Origin: Jatrophihabitans sp.
GTDB lineage: Bacteria > Actinomycetota > Actinomycetes > Mycobacteriales > Jatrophihabitantaceae
Direction of reading: 5' to 3'
NCBI GenBank assembly: GCA_025966255.1
Contig: JAOPVG010000176.1
Location: forward strand, 1-8,680
DNA length: 8,680 nt
The translations under genes and the position numbers were made by a program. Under the pieces are notes generated by a model, which did no database searches, was not told the DNA's origin, and was given only the letters and a program-made list of their open reading frames with translations. Positions 6,528 to 8,680 of this stretch are shown piece by piece; position 1 is the first letter of the stretch, and each line of letters begins with the position of its first letter.

Positions 6528-7385
6528 ATGGCCCGTTCAGCCGACTTCACTGCGTATCTGCGCCGGCTGGGCGTGGCGGCCGAACCGCCGTCGGCCGACG
6601 CGCTCGCGCGCCTGCATCGCGCGCACGTCGAGCGGATCCCGTACGAGACGTTCTGGATCCACCTGCGCGAAGGTTGGGGAATCGGCGCCGACGAGTCGGT
6701 GCGCCACATCGCGCACGAGTCCCGCGGCGGGTACTGCTTCCAGCTCAACGGCGCCTTCGCGGCGCTGCTGACCCACCTCGGCTACCAGGTGACCCGGCAC
6801 GTCGCCGGCGTGCACAACGCGACCGGGCCCGACGAGGCGGCGCTGAAGAACCATGCCGCCTTGATCGTGCGCGGCTGCGCGTCCGAGGCGAACCCGGAAG
6901 GGGCTTGGTATGTCGACACCGGTCTCGGCGATGCGCTGCACGAGCCGCTGCCTCTGCGCGACGGCGTCTTCGCCCAGGGCCCGACACGCTTCGGGCTCGC
7001 CGCGGTGCGCAACGGCGTCGGCGACTGGCACTTCACGCACGATCAGGCCGGGTCCTTCGCCGGTGTCAGCATCGTCGCCGCTCCTACGCAGATGGGCACG
7101 TTCCGGAAGCGGCACGTCTACAACTCGACGTCGGCGCAGTCGAGTTTCGCGCGCACAGTTACCGCCCAGCGCCGCGACGCGAGCGGCGCCGCTGTCCTGC
7201 GGGGCTGCGTGTTCAGCGCCAAAGACACTTCGATCACCTGCGCCAGCCGCGCCGAGTGGCTCGACTTGCTCGCCGACGAGTTCGGGCTGCGGCTGAGCTC
7301 GCCGGCCCCGATGATCAGCCGGCTCTGGACGGACGTCCGGCGCACGCACGACGAGTGGCTTGCGTCGGCGCAGCTGAGCGCCTGA
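6528..7385 (+). CDS. Arylamine N-acetyltransferase family protein
   Basis: The product is 285 residues, the usual length. NATs transfer an acetyl (or other acyl) group from coenzyme A to an arylamine, hydrazine or related amine through a cysteine thioester. The triad is visible: C70 in SRGGYCFQLNGAF, H109 in LKNHAALIV and D130 in WYVDTGLGDALHEPLPL. The N-terminal helical segment PYETFWIHL (38-46) corresponds to the usual PFENLxxHL, with ENL altered to ETF, and the Glu common after CF in the Cys motif is Gln. These changes suggest a diverged member, perhaps acting on a metabolite and not on xenobiotics. The start is set by a strong ribosome site. It lies downstream of and parallel to a MocR regulator and may be its target, and it converges with the triple OB-fold gene. 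Confidence 0.88.
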   Translation: MARSADFTAYLRRLGVAAEPPSADALARLHRAHVERIPYETFWIHLREGWGIGADESVRHIAHESRGGYCFQLNGAFAALLTHLGYQVTRHVAGVHNATGPDEAALKNHAALIVRGCASEANPEGAWYVDTGLGDALHEPLPLRDGVFAQGPTRFGLAAVRNGVGDWHFTHDQAGSFAGVSIVAAPTQMGTFRKRHVYNSTSAQSSFARTVTAQRRDASGAAVLRGCVFSAKDTSITCASRAEWLDLLADEFGLRLSSPAPMISRLWTDVRRTHDEWLASAQLSA

Positions 7386-7391
7386 TCGACC

Positions 7392-7423
7392 ACGACCACG
7401 ACCTCGGCGGAGCGCATGGTCGT
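7392..7423. terminator. Possible bidirectional terminator between convergent genes
   Basis: ACGACCA (7392-7398) and TGGTCGT (7417-7423) are exact complements with an 18-base loop, followed by TTC on the plus strand. It lies in the 59-base gap between two converging genes. The stem is short, so this is tentative. Confidence 0.3.
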
Positions 7424-7444
7424 TTCGGATCTCGGTCGCCAGTT

Positions 7445-8137
7445 TCAGGCCGACCAGGTCGGGTGTTGCGGATCGCCGTCGGTGAATCGGATCCAGATCT
7501 CGGCACCGATTTCGGGCACCGTGGCATCCGCCTGTTCGGGCATCGCCCACATCGGTCCTTCGGCCGGGACGTCCGGCACCTGAACCAGCACCCGCTGGTA
7601 GCCACCGGGATCCACGTTGTCGAGCACTACGCCGCGACACGTCGCGCCATAGCTCCCTGTGCCGCTCCCGCCCGTCCACGTCGGATAGTCGACGTCGCCG
7701 TCTTCGAAGCGCACCCAGACCTCGTCGCCGACGGCCGGTAGCGCGGCGCCGGGCTGCTCCGGCATCGCCCAGATCGACGATGCCGCGAAGACGTCGGGCA
7801 CTTCGACCAGCACCCGCTGATAACCGCCGGGGTCGACGTTGTCGAGCACGATGCCGCGATAGGTCGCCCGATAGCCCTTGGTTGCCGCCGGCGAGTCGCC
7901 CGGAGCGGTCGCGGCCGAGGCGTCGGCCGACCAGATCGGATAGTCGGGATCGCCGTTCTCGAACCGGATCGACACCGCGTCGCCCGTCGCCGGCTGCACT
8001 GCGCCCGGGTGCTCGGGCCGGGCCCACATCGACTCTGCGGCGAGCACGTCGGGCACCTCGACGAGGACGCGGTCGTTCGCCAGCGGGTCCGCGGTGTCGA
8101 GCACGACGCCGCGATAGGTGTCGAAGTGCCCGCCCAT
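7445..8137 (-). CDS. Triple OB-fold protein, phage baseplate protein V / gp5-VgrG-like repeats
   Basis: The 230-residue product is almost only three copies of one domain: residues 5-70, 89-156 and 163-230. Each reads RG-(V/I)-VLD-x-x-DP, RVLVxVPDV, WAxPE, PxxGxx(V/I) then R-F-x-x-GD and P-x-W. From the residue before each RG to the last Trp is 61 residues in every copy, with no indels. The pattern matches the OB domain of phage/contractile-injection baseplate protein V, T4 gp5 and VgrG (RVxVxVPDV, WAMP, PxxGxxVWVxFExGDPxYPxW), but the loop after WAMP is short. In those machines the domain forms the spike collar as a trimer. Linkers are Ala/Pro-rich (71-88) and Gly/Ser (157-162). There is no signal peptide, membrane segment or lysozyme domain. 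ATG 8137 follows GGGGGAGG closely, and an in-frame stop lies 24 bases upstream. No other tail gene is in view, so its role is unknown. Confidence 0.82.
   Translation of the reverse strand: MGGHFDTYRGVVLDTADPLANDRVLVEVPDVLAAESMWARPEHPGAVQPATGDAVSIRFENGDPDYPIWSADASAATAPGDSPAATKGYRATYRGIVLDNVDPGGYQRVLVEVPDVFAASSIWAMPEQPGAALPAVGDEVWVRFEDGDVDYPTWTGGSGTGSYGATCRGVVLDNVDPGGYQRVLVQVPDVPAEGPMWAMPEQADATVPEIGAEIWIRFTDGDPQHPTWSA
7448..7651 (-). repeat. OB-fold repeat 3
   Basis: Residues 163-230 of the triple OB-fold protein. This copy starts with CRG in place of YRG. RGVVLDNVDPGGYQRVLV is nearly identical to repeat 2. It ends at the protein C-terminus (HPTWSA). Confidence 0.8.
7670..7873 (-). repeat. OB-fold repeat 2
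   Basis: Residues 89-156. It is the best match to the baseplate V pattern (WAMPEQPGA, GDEVWVRFEDGD, YPTWTG). It is joined to repeat 3 by a six-residue Gly/Ser linker. Confidence 0.8.
7928..8125 (-). repeat. OB-fold repeat 1
   Basis: Residues 5-70. The most diverged copy (DTADPLANDRVLVEVPDV, WARPEHPGA, GDPDYPIWS). It is followed by an 18-residue Ala/Pro-rich linker. Confidence 0.78.
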
Positions 8138-8167
8138 GTCCTCCCCCGTCGATTGTCGTCATCTCCC

Positions 8168-8196
8168 ATCGAAGGACATCGAGGGCGGCGGCACAA
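8168..8196 (-). promoter_or_regulatory. Weak promoter candidate for the triple OB-fold gene
   Basis: On the minus strand TTGTGC (8196-8191) and TTCGAT (8173-8168) are separated by 17 bases and end 30 bases before ATG 8137. Geometry is right but each box matches the consensus at only about half its positions. Confidence 0.25.
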
Positions 8197-8285
8197 CGGT
8201 CTTAGGGGCAGCGCCGCTCGTCCTCGTCGTCAGACGTCGGCGCTACCGTCTCGGTCGGGCGAGAAGACGACGAGAGGAGTGAGCC

Positions 8286-8680
8286 GTGGGCCGCCACGAA
8301 TCGATTTTCCACGTGCTTGGTCCGTGGTCGCTGTCGACAAGCAAGTCCTTCTGGGAAGGGTTCGCGCCGGCATCGCTGCCCGCCCAGGGTGGCACGGGGC
8401 AACTTCGCTCGGCCTTCGCGGTCGAGGGCGACTGGCGCCGGGCCGAGGTCGTGGTGACCCAGCACGGCAGCACTGCCCGCATCGCGGTGACGGGCGATGG
8501 CGACCTCGACGCCGCCACGGAGCAGACGTGCCGCTTCCTGTCGCTCGATGTCGACGCCCGCGGGTGGCCGAGCGTGGGCCGCCGCGACCCGGTGATCGCC
8601 GACGCCCAGGAACGGCTGCCCGGCCTTCGTCCCTGCGGCTTCCATTCGCCCTACGAGGCCGCGGCGTGGTCGGTCCTGTC
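8286..8680 (+). CDS. AlkA-type DNA-3-methyladenine glycosylase (N-terminal part, cut by window end)
   Basis: 131 codons are visible before the edge. The N-terminal region contains FHVLGPWSLSTSKSFWEGF (residues 8-26), VEGDWRRAEVVVTQ and VTGDGDLDAATEQTCRFLSLD. It then reaches GWPSVGRRDPVIADAQ and LPGLRPCGFHSPYEAAAWS. The last segment corresponds to the start of the helical glycosylase core in actinobacterial AlkA-type enzymes, which remove alkylated bases from DNA as the first step of base excision repair. The helix-hairpin-helix and catalytic Asp would lie beyond the window, so activity cannot be judged. The start is GTG 8286 with GAGAGGAG (8272-8279) six bases upstream. It is divergent from the triple OB-fold gene across 148 bases. 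TACCGT (8244-8249) is a possible -10 element, without a clear -35. Confidence 0.82.
   Translation, partial: MGRHESIFHVLGPWSLSTSKSFWEGFAPASLPAQGGTGQLRSAFAVEGDWRRAEVVVTQHGSTARIAVTGDGDLDAATEQTCRFLSLDVDARGWPSVGRRDPVIADAQERLPGLRPCGFHSPYEAAAWSVL

Noticed and set aside
6317..7741. 474-residue plus-strand open frame starting inside the MocR gene
   Set aside because: It overlaps the end of the MocR gene and all of the acetyltransferase gene in another frame. It is Arg/Pro-rich without motifs.
6537..8162. 541-residue open frame on the minus strand, opposite the acetyltransferase and overlapping the OB-fold gene
   Set aside because: It is antisense to a gene with a complete catalytic triad and out of frame with the clear triple repeat. 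Its composition is Arg/Gly/Ala-rich with no recognisable motif, as expected of a GC-rich shadow frame.
8210..8244. AGCGCCG / CGGCGCT inverted repeat between the OB-fold and glycosylase genes
   Set aside because: Seven-base arms with a 21-base loop in GC-rich sequence are likely by chance, and the position fits neither a terminator nor a clear operator.

Overview
The window is GC-rich throughout, with closely packed short genes, several GTG starts (gltD-like, MocR-like and glycosylase genes) and purine-rich ribosome sites. Gene content (CsbD-type stress proteins, MocR regulator, arylamine N-acetyltransferase, AlkA-type glycosylase) fits a high-GC actinomycete chromosome. I cannot assign a genus. 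I saw no RNA gene, transposase, integrase or CRISPR array. No gene-free stretch is longer than about 200 bases.

Layout. At 1-94 is the last 30 codons of an unidentified plus-strand gene. At 101-592 (minus) is an AhpD/carboxymuconolactone-decarboxylase-like protein. A 200-base divergent gap follows, then a complete glutamate synthase small-subunit gene (793-2244, plus) with no large-subunit gene next to it. Converging on it is a minus-strand cluster: an 85-residue CsbD-like protein (3690-3433), a canonical CsbD protein (3433-3230) and a beta-hydroxyacid dehydrogenase-like gene (3233-2271). Successive reading frames overlap by 1 and 4 bases. A perfect 14-bp hairpin, probably the csbD terminator, lies inside the first codons of the annotated dehydrogenase frame, so the third gene may have a later start or be separately expressed.

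At 3881-4825 a small cupin gene (minus) and a MarR regulator gene (plus) diverge from a 78-base gap. The gap holds two copies of TAGTCA-N5-AGCTGACGAA exactly 22 bases apart, each an imperfect dyad. This looks like a tandem MarR operator controlling both genes. Next come a MocR regulator (GntR-type DNA-binding domain fused to an aminotransferase-like domain, 5023-6417) and, 110 bases downstream on the same strand, an arylamine N-acetyltransferase with its Cys-His-Asp triad (6528-7385).

Converging on the acetyltransferase is the most unusual gene, 8137-7445 (minus). Its 230-residue product is three tandem, equal-length copies of a domain resembling the OB-fold of phage baseplate protein V/gp5/VgrG, with almost nothing else and no other tail or injection-system gene in view. 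Divergent from it, an AlkA-type DNA-3-methyladenine glycosylase gene begins at 8286 and is cut by the window edge.

The genes look like a set of small independent units (nitrogen metabolism, stress protection, small-molecule response, DNA repair), not one pathway. The best candidates for something undescribed are the triple OB-fold protein, the MarR-cupin tandem operator and the MocR-acetyltransferase pair.
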